From Maribacter antarcticus DSM 21422 (lineage in GTDB: Bacteria; Bacteroidota; Bacteroidia; Flavobacteriales; Flavobacteriaceae), in assembly GCF_000621125.1 (NCBI RefSeq), contig NZ_KK211214.1, positions 747,300 to 811,299 of the forward strand: a stretch of 64,000 nucleotides of DNA, read 5' to 3'. The notes beneath the pieces were generated by a model. The model saw only the letters and a list, made by a program, of their open reading frames with translations. It had not been told where the DNA came from and did not search any database. Positions 1 to 8,045 of the stretch are shown piece after piece (position 1 is the first letter of the stretch; each line of letters opens with the position of its first letter). The position numbers were made by a program, and so were the translations under genes.

Positions 1-438
1 ACCGCCCCATTTAAAACTGGTTCCCATGGCTACTCTACCTTTGGACGTAAGTGACGCTGATTGGGCATTACTACTACCTCTATAATTCACGTAGAATTTA
101 TTATTACTTGGAGACTCAAAACGAAGCCCGCTATTGCTTAAAACAATTCCGGTATTGGCATTAGTAACCAAGGTAATATTGTTATCACCATTACCTAAAG
201 TGTAGACCGCAGGAGAAACATTTGAAATATTAAAAGTTGCAATTACAGTCGTATTGGTACCACGGTATGCATTTACCGTAAAAGTTGTAGGTTCTGGCGT
301 AGAAAGATAAATCGCTTGTCGGTCAATTGCTTGTTTATTTTGACCTTGCTTCATGGGTGGTAAATAGTGAAGATCGCTTAGCTGTGCATGCCCAACAAAT
401 GCAAAAAAAACTGCCAGTATTAAAAGTATCTTTTTCAT
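1..438 (-). CDS. Secreted IgGFc-binding-like adhesin, N-terminal part only
   Basis: The gene runs off the left edge, so only its first about 146 codons are present. It starts at an ATG with a clear type I signal peptide (MKKILLILAVFFAFVGHAQ, cleavage expected after GHA). The next residues, including SDLHYLPP and a YLSTPEPTTFTVN segment, resemble the N-terminus of large flavobacterial surface proteins with an IgGFc-binding-type domain. Such proteins often end in a type IX secretion or gliding-motility C-terminal domain, but that end is outside the window. Function as a surface adhesin is inferred from family resemblance only. It is divergent from the gene at 645. Confidence 0.7.
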   Translation of the reverse strand, partial: MKKILLILAVFFAFVGHAQLSDLHYLPPMKQGQNKQAIDRQAIYLSTPEPTTFTVNAYRGTNTTVIATFNISNVSPAVYTLGNGDNNITLVTNANTGIVLSNSGLRFESPSNNKFYVNYRGSSNAQSASLTSKGRVAMGTSFKWGG

Positions 439-644
439 TAAATGCTATTCCTTTGGATTATTGTACGCTAAAAAACCAATTTATAGCCGTGTAGGCAACG
501 TTTTGTTGTCAACCATCGGATTGCTGTTGTGTACAGGGTTTTTTTAATAGGAAGGGTATTTGTAACAGCCCATATTTATGGTCTTTATCCATATGGGGCA
601 ATTCTATTTGACTTGCCGCTTAATTTGTACCTTTATCGTGAAAA

Positions 645-1733
645 TTGATGATTATGGAAGAACGTTTAATGTCCAAGAAAAAACCAGCCTATCCGGTGAA
701 TAAAAGATTGGACGACTACTTGTCTAACTATAATCGAAAAATCGAGATACCTATCTTCTATGACGATTTACTTCGCTTCGCAGGTTCTGTCGTAGTCTAT
801 GATAAAAACGACGAGGATACCCTCTGGATAAGGGTATATTATTCTGAATATGATCGAAAGGAGATAGATTATAGCTTAAAGAAGGTATACTCCATTCTAC
901 ATTCTGATGGAAGCGATAATATTAACCAATATTTGAACGTGGATGCGGTTGATTTCTGCACCTTTGGAAACTCTAAACCTTTTCGAATAAAAATTAGGAA
1001 TATTTTGAACGATAACTTCACTTATTTCTATATCAAAAAGACTGATGCATCCCGAATTTATGGACTGGAATTGGAGCACATGCTCTCCCCGTATAACCTA
1101 AATTTTTTGGTCTATAAGGATACCTTGATAGAAGAGCATATTGCTGGAATACCAGGCGATGAGTTTATAGAAAAAATGTTACCTAAATGTTCTGAATCTG
1201 AGAAATCTCAGCTAGCTAAGGAGTTTGTAAAGTTCAACGAGCGTTGTATGATTAGGCTTTTGGGCGATATGCGAAGCTATAATTATGTTATAGTTCCTGT
1301 ACATGATTTTGACCATGTGGTCTATAGGATTAGAGCAATTGATTTTGACCAACAGTGTTTTGAAGGGAAGCTAAAGGTATACAGACCTCAGTTTTTTAAA
1401 GAAAATTTGCACATGGTTGAACTCGTGGCTAATAAGCTGCGTTCAGATTCTGTAGCCCAGTACAAATTGGAGGAACGCTCTATCGTTGCAAAAAGAATCT
1501 TAAGTTCTGGAAATCGTATAAAAAAGTTAAGGGCTATAGTCAAAACTGATAAAATTTCTACCAAGGAGAACATAATTTTGTTACGTGAGCAAATCTATGA
1601 GCTAACCCTAGACATGGATTTTAAAAAGTGTAGGACAATGGGACAAATTTTAGATTTGGCACTACAATTTGTAAAAAGAAATTATGAGGATGTGAGTATG
1701 AAACAAATTATAGAACACAGTATTAAGATTTGA
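645..1733 (+). CDS. Conserved hypothetical protein, possible kinase-like fold
   Basis: A 362-residue protein without signal peptide or membrane segment, so probably cytoplasmic. I do not recognise a named family. A central stretch (about residues 195-240) contains LLGDMRSYNYVIVP followed by RAIDFDQQ; the spacing resembles the catalytic-loop and metal-binding Asp motifs of kinase-like phosphotransferases, but this is weak. The first ATG at 645 is followed by in-frame ATGs at 651 and 669, so the start is uncertain by a few codons. The gene stands alone between a divergent and a convergent neighbour. An imperfect -7 box (TTAATTTG) lies about 20 bases upstream. Confidence 0.75.
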   Translation: MMIMEERLMSKKKPAYPVNKRLDDYLSNYNRKIEIPIFYDDLLRFAGSVVVYDKNDEDTLWIRVYYSEYDRKEIDYSLKKVYSILHSDGSDNINQYLNVDAVDFCTFGNSKPFRIKIRNILNDNFTYFYIKKTDASRIYGLELEHMLSPYNLNFLVYKDTLIEEHIAGIPGDEFIEKMLPKCSESEKSQLAKEFVKFNERCMIRLLGDMRSYNYVIVPVHDFDHVVYRIRAIDFDQQCFEGKLKVYRPQFFKENLHMVELVANKLRSDSVAQYKLEERSIVAKRILSSGNRIKKLRAIVKTDKISTKENIILLREQIYELTLDMDFKKCRTMGQILDLALQFVKRNYEDVSMKQIIEHSIKI

Positions 1734-1870
1734 GCCAATAGTGAAAAGTAATTGGTAATAATAAGAAGTAATTAGTAAACCGTAAAAGCATCTAAATCAA
1801 AAAAACCAATGTATAAAAACCACTATAATTATTCTTATAGAGGGTCCATGGGTTTTATAAATCTAGTTGC

Positions 1871-2929
1871 TTAGCTTTTTACCTCCTTGTTGAAATATAC
1901 TAAGTAATAGTACATCTGTCGTTCTTCATCCCAGCCTTTTTCTACAAATTTCTCGGCTGATTCTGGATTTATGAAGTCCATTTTAATCTGAATGTTAGTA
2001 TCCAGATTAATAACGTTTTTTATTTTTTTTCTAGCATCGGACACTGCTTTGTTGGCAATATCAAAGTTGGAAACGTCTTGTATGCTATATTTTGGTCCCT
2101 TTTCAGTTTTATAATGTTTAAACTCAGGAATAAGTTCTGGGTTTGATATTACCTCGTTCAAGAAATTGGTTTCCTCAAAGGCATCGTTTTTGGCAAAATG
2201 GTTAACCGCTCGGTTCATAAACAATACTTCTTGCTGCTTGTCTTCAGCAGGTAACACCACATCTTTTGCAAAGTTCTGACAAAGTTTAAGGTAGTTTTTA
2301 GTCTTAAAATTATCATCTGACAAGGCATCTACGCCCAAGAAATGCGCTAGCCAATATTTGGTATCGTATTTATTCCCATCTACCGAAAGGACTTTGTAGC
2401 CCTCTTCTTTATTGATATTAAAAATAAGACATCCCTTATCCAATTTATTAATATTAATGCCCTGCTGTACAATAATGTCCAAACTGGAGCTGTTCTCTTG
2501 AAACTGCAGAAAGTCGTGTTTTAACTCGCTCTTAAAAATACCTACGGCATCTACTTTTTGATTGTCTAAAAGAATACCGGTTAAATAGGCTACATATACT
2601 TCTCCACTTTTGATATGTGGATGATTGGATTGCTCAAAAAGATGTGTAGCAATCTTCTTAGAATTTTGATGACTAGTAGCACTATCTTCAAAAATGGTAC
2701 TTACAATGGTATAAAGTTCATTGAATTCTACATCTACTTCATTGGTAAGTTTGTAATAGTTTTCTTCTTTTTCCCGGAAAGGTTTAAAAAAATATTCCTT
2801 TAAAAGTCCTGTGGTTTCATCGTTTAACAAAAAGGGTTCTTCAGATAAAAATACCCCTTCGTTTTTATTCTTGTTCCCTACTTTGTGAATGGAGATGTGT
2901 TCTATTTGTGTGGCGTATAAATTAATCAT
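1871..2929 (-). CDS. Nucleoid-associated protein, NA37/NdpA family
   Basis: A 352-residue protein matching the NA37 (NdpA/YejK) nucleoid-associated family in length and layout. Members bind DNA and are thought to sit on the nucleoid. Recognisable points are the N-terminal start (MINLYATQIEHISIHKVG), the central segment with LFMNRAVNHFAKND, and the C-terminal part with INLDTNIQIKMDF. There is no signal peptide. It is a single gene, convergent with the gene ending at 1733 and followed upstream by a 190-base spacer. The identification rests on sequence resemblance; its precise role in this organism is unknown. Confidence 0.8.
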   Translation of the reverse strand: MINLYATQIEHISIHKVGNKNKNEGVFLSEEPFLLNDETTGLLKEYFFKPFREKEENYYKLTNEVDVEFNELYTIVSTIFEDSATSHQNSKKIATHLFEQSNHPHIKSGEVYVAYLTGILLDNQKVDAVGIFKSELKHDFLQFQENSSSLDIIVQQGININKLDKGCLIFNINKEEGYKVLSVDGNKYDTKYWLAHFLGVDALSDDNFKTKNYLKLCQNFAKDVVLPAEDKQQEVLFMNRAVNHFAKNDAFEETNFLNEVISNPELIPEFKHYKTEKGPKYSIQDVSNFDIANKAVSDARKKIKNVINLDTNIQIKMDFINPESAEKFVEKGWDEERQMYYYLVYFNKEVKS

Positions 2930-3119
2930 GTAGTAGTTCTTTTGTTTTCATTTTCCACATGTATCCTTAAATTAATTCAGTAGTAGTGGAAATCTCTAAG
3001 GTGCCTAATTTATGTCAATTTCGACTTACCCTAATCAATTAAAGATATAATAAAATTAACGTTTACTGATGCGGTGTTGTTTTTATGATAATAAGGTAGT
3101 TGAATCCCCGGCTCGTTTA

Positions 3120-3617
3120 TTAATTCCAGTTTTCGTCAAAATCAAGGTCGTCATAATTATCAAAAGTGTCATCGAAATCAAACGCACTATTTTCCGATTC
3201 AAACTTCTTTTCCGGTGGGGTTTCTGGTAGTTCCCCAAAACTAAAAAGTATATTAGGATAGGTGCGGCCATCTTCTTTATCTACCACATCGGCCAATTCA
3301 ACAAAAAAGGTCCACATGCTTAGAAAATCGTATACATATATAAGTTTTGGTGTGTTTTCGGTAATAATGTCCTCTAAAAAGGTTTCGTTCATCAGCCTAA
3401 CATCAGAACCGGATTCACTCATGTCAAAAAGTGCAATTTCCTCGTCCTGTTTCCATTCTTCATCGCAAGTATAGAACGAAGCCATCTCGTTTCCTAAAAA
3501 TCCGAATGCTTGTGTGATGGCATTGTGAAAGTCTTCCAAGGAATTATGGGCTTCAATTTCCAAATCACGGAAAATATCTTCCTCCGCATCCAGTATTATC
3601 CTAATTTTATAAACCAT
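3120..3617 (-). CDS. Plasmid pRiA4b ORF-3-like protein
   Basis: A 165-residue protein resembling the pRiA4b ORF-3 family: an N-terminal segment (VYKIRIILDAEEDIFRDLEI) typical of this fold and a central part with HNAITQAFGF. The C-terminal about 35 residues are very rich in Asp and Glu, ending in FDENWN. It has no signal peptide. The biochemical role of the family is not established. The gene lies just downstream of heme A synthase on the same strand, but has its own -7 box at 3638-3645, which overlaps the last codon of that gene, so it is probably transcribed separately at least in part. Confidence 0.7.
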   Translation of the reverse strand: MVYKIRIILDAEEDIFRDLEIEAHNSLEDFHNAITQAFGFLGNEMASFYTCDEEWKQDEEIALFDMSESGSDVRLMNETFLEDIITENTPKLIYVYDFLSMWTFFVELADVVDKEDGRTYPNILFSFGELPETPPEKKFESENSAFDFDDTFDNYDDLDFDENWN

Positions 3618-3637
3618 GCCTTTATTTTGTGGGTGGA

Positions 3638-3645
3638 CAAAGTTA
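3638..3645 (-). promoter_or_regulatory. -7 promoter box for the pRiA4b-like gene
   Basis: On the minus strand the sequence reads TAACTTTG, an exact match to the Bacteroidetes -7 consensus TAnnTTTG, 20 bases before the ATG at 3617. No good -33 TTTG is visible, so this is supported by one box only. Confidence 0.4.
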
Positions 3646-4674
3646 CGAAGTTTTAAGATTTGTTAGAGGCTTTATTGCATCTAAAACCAAATAGAACTGA
3701 ATGCCAAAGAGAATGGCGGCGAGCACTAAATGTAAGGCTTGGCTACCAAATGGGAAATCGATGTAATACATGGCTATTCCAGTAAATATTTCTAATACTA
3801 AAATAAAGAATATCCAATAGATTTTTAAATGCCCAAGGTTAAACTTTAGTATTCTATAGGCCAATGCAGCGTTAATTAAAGCAATACCTATAGATAGACT
3901 CCTATGAACGTAAAACTGTACCGTTGGGTCTTGCAGCCAAAGGTCTTTCGCGTTGGGTCCTAAAAAGTCTATTTGATGGTCTATAAATTCCCGCACCTGT
4001 GTGCCTAGAATTACTTGGACAAGGGTAAGTGACAATGCTGCCACAGCAATTAAAAAGGTAGGCTTGTCATAGGTAATCCGCTTATTTTCTTTGTTTACAA
4101 TAAATATAATGTAGAGTAAGAATGCAACGATGACTAAGGCCATAAGCATGTGTAATGTAATTTTAAACGGTTGTAATACCGAGTAAACAACGGTTGCTCC
4201 CAACCAGCCTTGGAAACCCATGCCAAATACCACGAGCCACGAGAGCAAAGTAACTTTTTTTTGTTTTTTCCAGTACGTAATGGAGGCAAATGCCAGCAGT
4301 AGGGTTGCCAAACCTGCCACCGCGCCCAACAGGCGGTTAATGAATTCTATCCACGTATGCCACGGATTAAATATCGCGTAGTCGTGTTTGGTGTACTCTT
4401 CCCAATTTTTGGCGCTAAATTCAATCCCCGTGGTGGTGTCCTTCCTAGCTACCCTTAACGTCTCGTTCAAGATAATAACCTGGCCTTTTTTATATGCCTT
4501 GTTAGCTTCCCATTCTAGTTCCGAAGCTTCTGTTGGGGGAATATAATACCCAAAACATTTAGGCCAATCTGGGCAGCCCATGCCACTGCCAGTCATGCGC
4601 ACTACGGCACCAGCCACAATAACTAAATACACCAGAATCAGCGAGATTTTAGCTAGTTTTCTAAAGGATATCAT
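3643..4674 (-). CDS. ctaA: Heme A synthase, COX15/CtaA family
   Basis: A 343-residue polytopic membrane protein that converts heme O to heme A for cytochrome oxidase. The N-terminus shows the COX15-type signature with GAVVRMTGSGMGCPDWPKC and the segment GYYIPPTE. Conserved histidines for heme binding occur in HTWIEFINR, LHMLMALV, YVHRSLSIG and LHLVLAAILFG, each in a predicted membrane helix. It starts with ATG at 4674, which overlaps the stop of the upstream CCA-adding enzyme gene by four bases, so the two are translationally coupled. Length and motifs fit an intact enzyme; identification is firm. Confidence 0.92.
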   Translation of the reverse strand: MISFRKLAKISLILVYLVIVAGAVVRMTGSGMGCPDWPKCFGYYIPPTEASELEWEANKAYKKGQVIILNETLRVARKDTTTGIEFSAKNWEEYTKHDYAIFNPWHTWIEFINRLLGAVAGLATLLLAFASITYWKKQKKVTLLSWLVVFGMGFQGWLGATVVYSVLQPFKITLHMLMALVIVAFLLYIIFIVNKENKRITYDKPTFLIAVAALSLTLVQVILGTQVREFIDHQIDFLGPNAKDLWLQDPTVQFYVHRSLSIGIALINAALAYRILKFNLGHLKIYWIFFILVLEIFTGIAMYYIDFPFGSQALHLVLAAILFGIQFYLVLDAIKPLTNLKTS

Positions 4675-6092
4675 TCGCTTTTTATTTTAAGTCCTAGTTC
4701 ATTTCCCTTTTTTAGCATTAAGGCCTTTGCTGCCTCAAATTCATTAGGAATATCACCCTCGAGAATCGCTTCTTTTATATGGTCTTTGATGATACCAATT
4801 TCTTTAGAAGGTTTTAAATCGAATGCAGTCATAATCTCTTCGCCGCTAATGGGTGGTTGAAAATTTCGAATACTGTCGCGTTCCTCAACTTCTATAATTT
4901 TCTGACGTACAAGTGTAAAGTTGTTCTTATACTTACGCTGTTTTTTTGTGTTTTTGGTGGTTATATCAGCCTCGCATAATGTCATTAAATCTTCTACATG
5001 TTCGCCGGCATCAAAAACCAAACGTCTTACAGCCGAGTCGCTCACATGTTCTTCAGAAAGGATAATAGGTCTTGAACTCATAAGTACTATTTTCTGAACG
5101 AACTTCATTTTGTCGTTCAGGGGCATTCGTAGTCGTTTAAATAGTTTGTATACCATTTTGGAACCAACAAACTCATGGCCGTGGAATGTCCACCCGATTT
5201 TCTTGTGGAATCTTTTGGTAGGTGCCTTACCAATATCATGCAAGAGTGCTGCCCATCTTAACCAGAGGTTGTCCGTATTTTTACAAATATTATCTACTAC
5301 TTCAAGGGTATGCCAAAAATTATCTTTGTGTTTCTGTCCTTCTATTTCTTCTACACCTTGCAGTGCTGTTAGTTCTGGGAGTATACTAGCCAACAGTCCT
5401 GTTTTATGTAAAAGGGCAAAACCTGTTGAAGGTTCAGGGGTTTGCATTATTTTATGGAGTTCATCAACAATACGTTCGTTGGAAATAATTTTTAAACGGT
5501 CTTTATTGTCGGTTATAGCCTGTAATGAAGGCAGTTCTATCGTAAATCCCAGTTGGGTAGCAAAACGTACCGCCCGCATCATCCTAAGTGGGTCGTCCGA
5601 GTAGGTGGTGTTTGGGTCTAACGGTGTTCTTAATAATTGCCGCTCTAGGTCTTTTATACCTTCAAAAGGATCTAATAAATTTCCAAACGTAGCTTTGTTT
5701 ATTGATAGCGCCAGTGCATTTATGGTGAAATCTCGCCGTCTTTGGTCATCATCCAAAGACCCGTTTTCAACGACCGGTTTTCTGCTATCCCTATGGTAAC
5801 TTTCTTTTCTCGCCCCAACAAATTCCAGTTCTATTCCCTCATGTTTGAGCATGGCGGTACCAAAGTTCTTAAAGACGGCAACTTTGGGTTTTCCCCTAAG
5901 TTTTGAGGCTACTTTTTCTGCTAAGGTAATACCGCTACCAACGGCAACGATGTCTATATCTTTTGAAGTGCCTCTTTTTAGAAAAAAATCTCGTACAAAG
6001 CCACCTATCACATAGGCCTCAAGTCCCAATTCATCGGCGCTCTTCCCAATTACCTGAAAAATATCTTCTGTTAATGCCTGTGTGTAGTTCAT
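4671..6092 (-). CDS. cca: CCA tRNA nucleotidyltransferase with HD domain
   Basis: A 473-residue enzyme that adds or repairs the 3'-terminal CCA of tRNAs. The N-terminal class II nucleotidyltransferase domain shows VIGGFVRDFFL and the metal-binding DIDIV, then RRDFTINALA and DPLRMMRAVRFA. A C-terminal HD domain carries WAALLHDIGKAPTKRF. A CCA adder fits the context because the tRNA gene in this window does not encode CCA. Poly(A) polymerase activity cannot be excluded from sequence alone. It lies between tsaC (16-base gap) and ctaA (4-base overlap), so the three genes probably form an operon. Confidence 0.9.
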   Translation of the reverse strand: MNYTQALTEDIFQVIGKSADELGLEAYVIGGFVRDFFLKRGTSKDIDIVAVGSGITLAEKVASKLRGKPKVAVFKNFGTAMLKHEGIELEFVGARKESYHRDSRKPVVENGSLDDDQRRRDFTINALALSINKATFGNLLDPFEGIKDLERQLLRTPLDPNTTYSDDPLRMMRAVRFATQLGFTIELPSLQAITDNKDRLKIISNERIVDELHKIMQTPEPSTGFALLHKTGLLASILPELTALQGVEEIEGQKHKDNFWHTLEVVDNICKNTDNLWLRWAALLHDIGKAPTKRFHKKIGWTFHGHEFVGSKMVYKLFKRLRMPLNDKMKFVQKIVLMSSRPIILSEEHVSDSAVRRLVFDAGEHVEDLMTLCEADITTKNTKKQRKYKNNFTLVRQKIIEVEERDSIRNFQPPISGEEIMTAFDLKPSKEIGIIKDHIKEAILEGDIPNEFEAAKALMLKKGNELGLKIKSE

Positions 6093-6108
6093 GGGTCTTT
6101 CGCCTGCA

Positions 6109-6669
6109 TTATTCCCGTATCACCTTTACTTTATGCGTTCCACTTAATTTAATAATTGTGGAGGCTTGGGAACCTTCGTTTTCTTTTTGCAAATTTACCA
6201 CATAGTCTACACCTTTTAAAATGACCTGATCAATTTCTTTAAAACTTTTTGGGATGCTGTTTCCACTGATGTTTGCTATTGTTGTTACAATTGGTTTTTT
6301 AAATTTGTTAATAAGGTATCGGCAAAATTTGTCAGAAGCTACCCGCATGGCCAAGGAGCCGTCTAGAGCGGTCATGTTTTTTGAAATACCTCTTGGAGTA
6401 TCGTAGACAATAGTAGTGGGTTTTGCAGCCAGATCCATTAGGTCATATGCCAAGTCTGGCACCCTTTCTACATGCTTTTCTAGCATGGCATCATGGGCTA
6501 CCAAACAGACCATAGGCTTGTCCGGCTTTTGTTTTTTTAATTGGTAGATTTTCTGCACCGCTAGGTCGTTTGTGGCATCACAGCCTATTGCCCATAACGT
6601 ATCTGTTGGATAAAGAATGAGTCCACCTTCTTCTAATCTCGCAATAGCGTTGTTAATTTCTTCTATCAA
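6109..6669 (-). CDS. tsaC: L-threonylcarbamoyladenylate synthase (YrdC/Sua5 type)
   Basis: A 186-residue protein of the YrdC family that makes threonylcarbamoyl-AMP for the t6A37 modification of ANN-decoding tRNAs. It shows the family's N-terminal LYPTDTLWAIGCDATN, KQKPDKPMVCLV and the basic substrate-binding region SLAMRVASDKFCRYLI. It has only the YrdC domain and not the C-terminal Sua5 domain. It is the first gene of a probable tsaC-cca-ctaA operon, so two tRNA maturation genes sit together. A perfect -7 box lies 26 bases upstream. Confidence 0.9.
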   Translation of the reverse strand: MIEEINNAIARLEEGGLILYPTDTLWAIGCDATNDLAVQKIYQLKKQKPDKPMVCLVAHDAMLEKHVERVPDLAYDLMDLAAKPTTIVYDTPRGISKNMTALDGSLAMRVASDKFCRYLINKFKKPIVTTIANISGNSIPKSFKEIDQVILKGVDYVVNLQKENEGSQASTIIKLSGTHKVKVIRE

Positions 6670-6695
6670 AATTTCTGTACGGATAAATATAATTA

Positions 6696-6703
6696 CAAAA
6701 GTA
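6696..6703 (-). promoter_or_regulatory. -7 promoter box for tsaC-cca-ctaA
   Basis: Minus-strand TACTTTTG matches TAnnTTTG exactly and lies 26 bases before the tsaC ATG. No convincing -33 element is visible at the usual spacing. Confidence 0.45.
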
Positions 6704-6841
6704 GGTTTTCTAGCCTGTAAATAATTTTCTGTTCAATATAATAACGCTTCTACACCTAATGTATTTTTAAATAATTAAGTTGAAATGGCCACTATTGCAG
6801 CCTGATGTTGTATTTTCCGCCAAACTTTACAAGCGTAGTGT

Positions 6842-7444
6842 ATGATTGAGGTAAATGATATGGAACTATTAAACAAATTTCCGGGATGGAAGCTCGTTGA
6901 ACTAACGAAACGTCGTATTGAGATGAAATCGTTATCAGTAATAAACCATAACGATAGTCCTAAAATAGTAACATATCTTTTCGGGAAAATTCCAAATACG
7001 AAATGGATTTTTAATTTGGAAAACGATACATTTATCGCTGAAATTAGGGAAAAATCAAAGTATACAAGAATGTATACCTCGGGCTGTTTTGATATTTTTC
7101 ATTATGGTCATTTGAATATATTAGCAAAGTCAAAGGAACTTTGCGATTATTTGATTGTTGGGGTTTCTACAGATGAACTCATCGAAAAAGAAAAGGGTAG
7201 GCGCCCGGTAATCCCATTCGAAGAACGCATGAAAGTTATGCAAGCGATTGGTTTGGTAGATGAGGTTATTCCCCAAACCGATAAAGATAAACAGCGTATC
7301 GTAGATGAGCACCGTATAGATGCGATATCGGTTGGTAGCGATTGGAAGGGGCGATATCCTAAGGTAAGTTGCGCCATGGAGTATTTTCCATATACAGCAA
7401 ATGTTAGCAGTACTATTTTAAAGAATACGTTACAACTTAAATGA
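6842..7444 (+). CDS. Glycerol-3-phosphate cytidylyltransferase-like protein
   Basis: A 200-residue protein with a C-terminal cytidylyltransferase domain of the TagD type (about residues 76-200). The nucleotide-binding HxGH motif is visible in GCFDIFHYGHLNIL (HYGH at 87-90) and a second motif in KGRRPVIPFEERM; VSSTILK near the C-terminus stands where such enzymes have an ISTT-type motif. It probably makes CDP-glycerol or a similar CDP-alcohol. Unlike minimal TagD proteins it has about 75 extra N-terminal residues without recognisable domain. It is convergent with licD-like and CDP-glycerol transferase-like genes, which fits a phosphoglycerol decoration pathway. Substrate is inferred. Confidence 0.8.
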   Translation: MIEVNDMELLNKFPGWKLVELTKRRIEMKSLSVINHNDSPKIVTYLFGKIPNTKWIFNLENDTFIAEIREKSKYTRMYTSGCFDIFHYGHLNILAKSKELCDYLIVGVSTDELIEKEKGRRPVIPFEERMKVMQAIGLVDEVIPQTDKDKQRIVDEHRIDAISVGSDWKGRYPKVSCAMEYFPYTANVSSTILKNTLQLK

Positions 7445-7450
7445 TAGTTG

Positions 7451-8035
7451 TTACATCAATGCCTTGTCGTCTGTAGCGGTGTTCCAATCTTTAACTGGCG
7501 TTTGCCAGTCTCCGTATCTATAGGTCAAATAGCCATCGGTATCCTCTGGAATGCTATAGCTTTTATCTTGAAAGGATATGGTTTTAAAGTTTTCGTAAAA
7601 ACGTAATGGAACACTTTTAGTCTTATTGTCTATTTCCCAATAGGTGTTTTGGTCATCAGAGTATTTAATAAACACATCTAGGCATACCTTTCCTTTTACC
7701 AAGCCAAAAAAGCGTTTATTGCGAATTTTCATCATGCGCAAATCTCCCTTTTTGAATTCATTACTTGTTACTGAAAAATATCTTGTCCTTATTCTGTAGC
7801 CTTCTTTTTTTAAGTTTTGAATTAAGGAATTAAGTTTTGGTATTTCTGTCTCATGCACGGAAATATCCAAGTCGTTATCCCAAGGTAACAATCTGTTTTC
7901 GCGTCTAACACCTAGTAAGGTACCACCCTCTAACCAATATGTAATTTGCTGTTGCTCAACTATTTTAATTACACTTTTTAACAGCCTTTCCGCCTCTTTA
8001 AGATTCTTTCCTTCCAAGGTAATATCGTACGCCAT
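7451..8035 (-). CDS. LicD family phosphotransferase
   Basis: A 194-residue LicD-type protein. These enzymes transfer phosphorylated alcohols such as phosphocholine or phosphoribitol from a CDP donor to surface glycans. The motif YWLEGGTLLGVRRENRLLPW followed by DNDLDISV is diagnostic: the GG and the D-N-D metal site are intact. The protein has no signal peptide and probably acts at the cytoplasmic face of the inner membrane. It is 10 bases downstream of the fused transferase gene and in the same operon. The transferred group cannot be determined from sequence. Confidence 0.85.
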   Translation of the reverse strand: MAYDITLEGKNLKEAERLLKSVIKIVEQQQITYWLEGGTLLGVRRENRLLPWDNDLDISVHETEIPKLNSLIQNLKKEGYRIRTRYFSVTSNEFKKGDLRMMKIRNKRFFGLVKGKVCLDVFIKYSDDQNTYWEIDNKTKSVPLRFYENFKTISFQDKSYSIPEDTDGYLTYRYGDWQTPVKDWNTATDDKALM

Positions 8036-8045
8036 ATGGGTATAT

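Noticed and set aside
5110..5604. Long plus-strand frame of 164 codons opposite the CCA-adding enzyme gene
   Set aside because: It is the shadow of a firmly identified gene and shows no protein family features.
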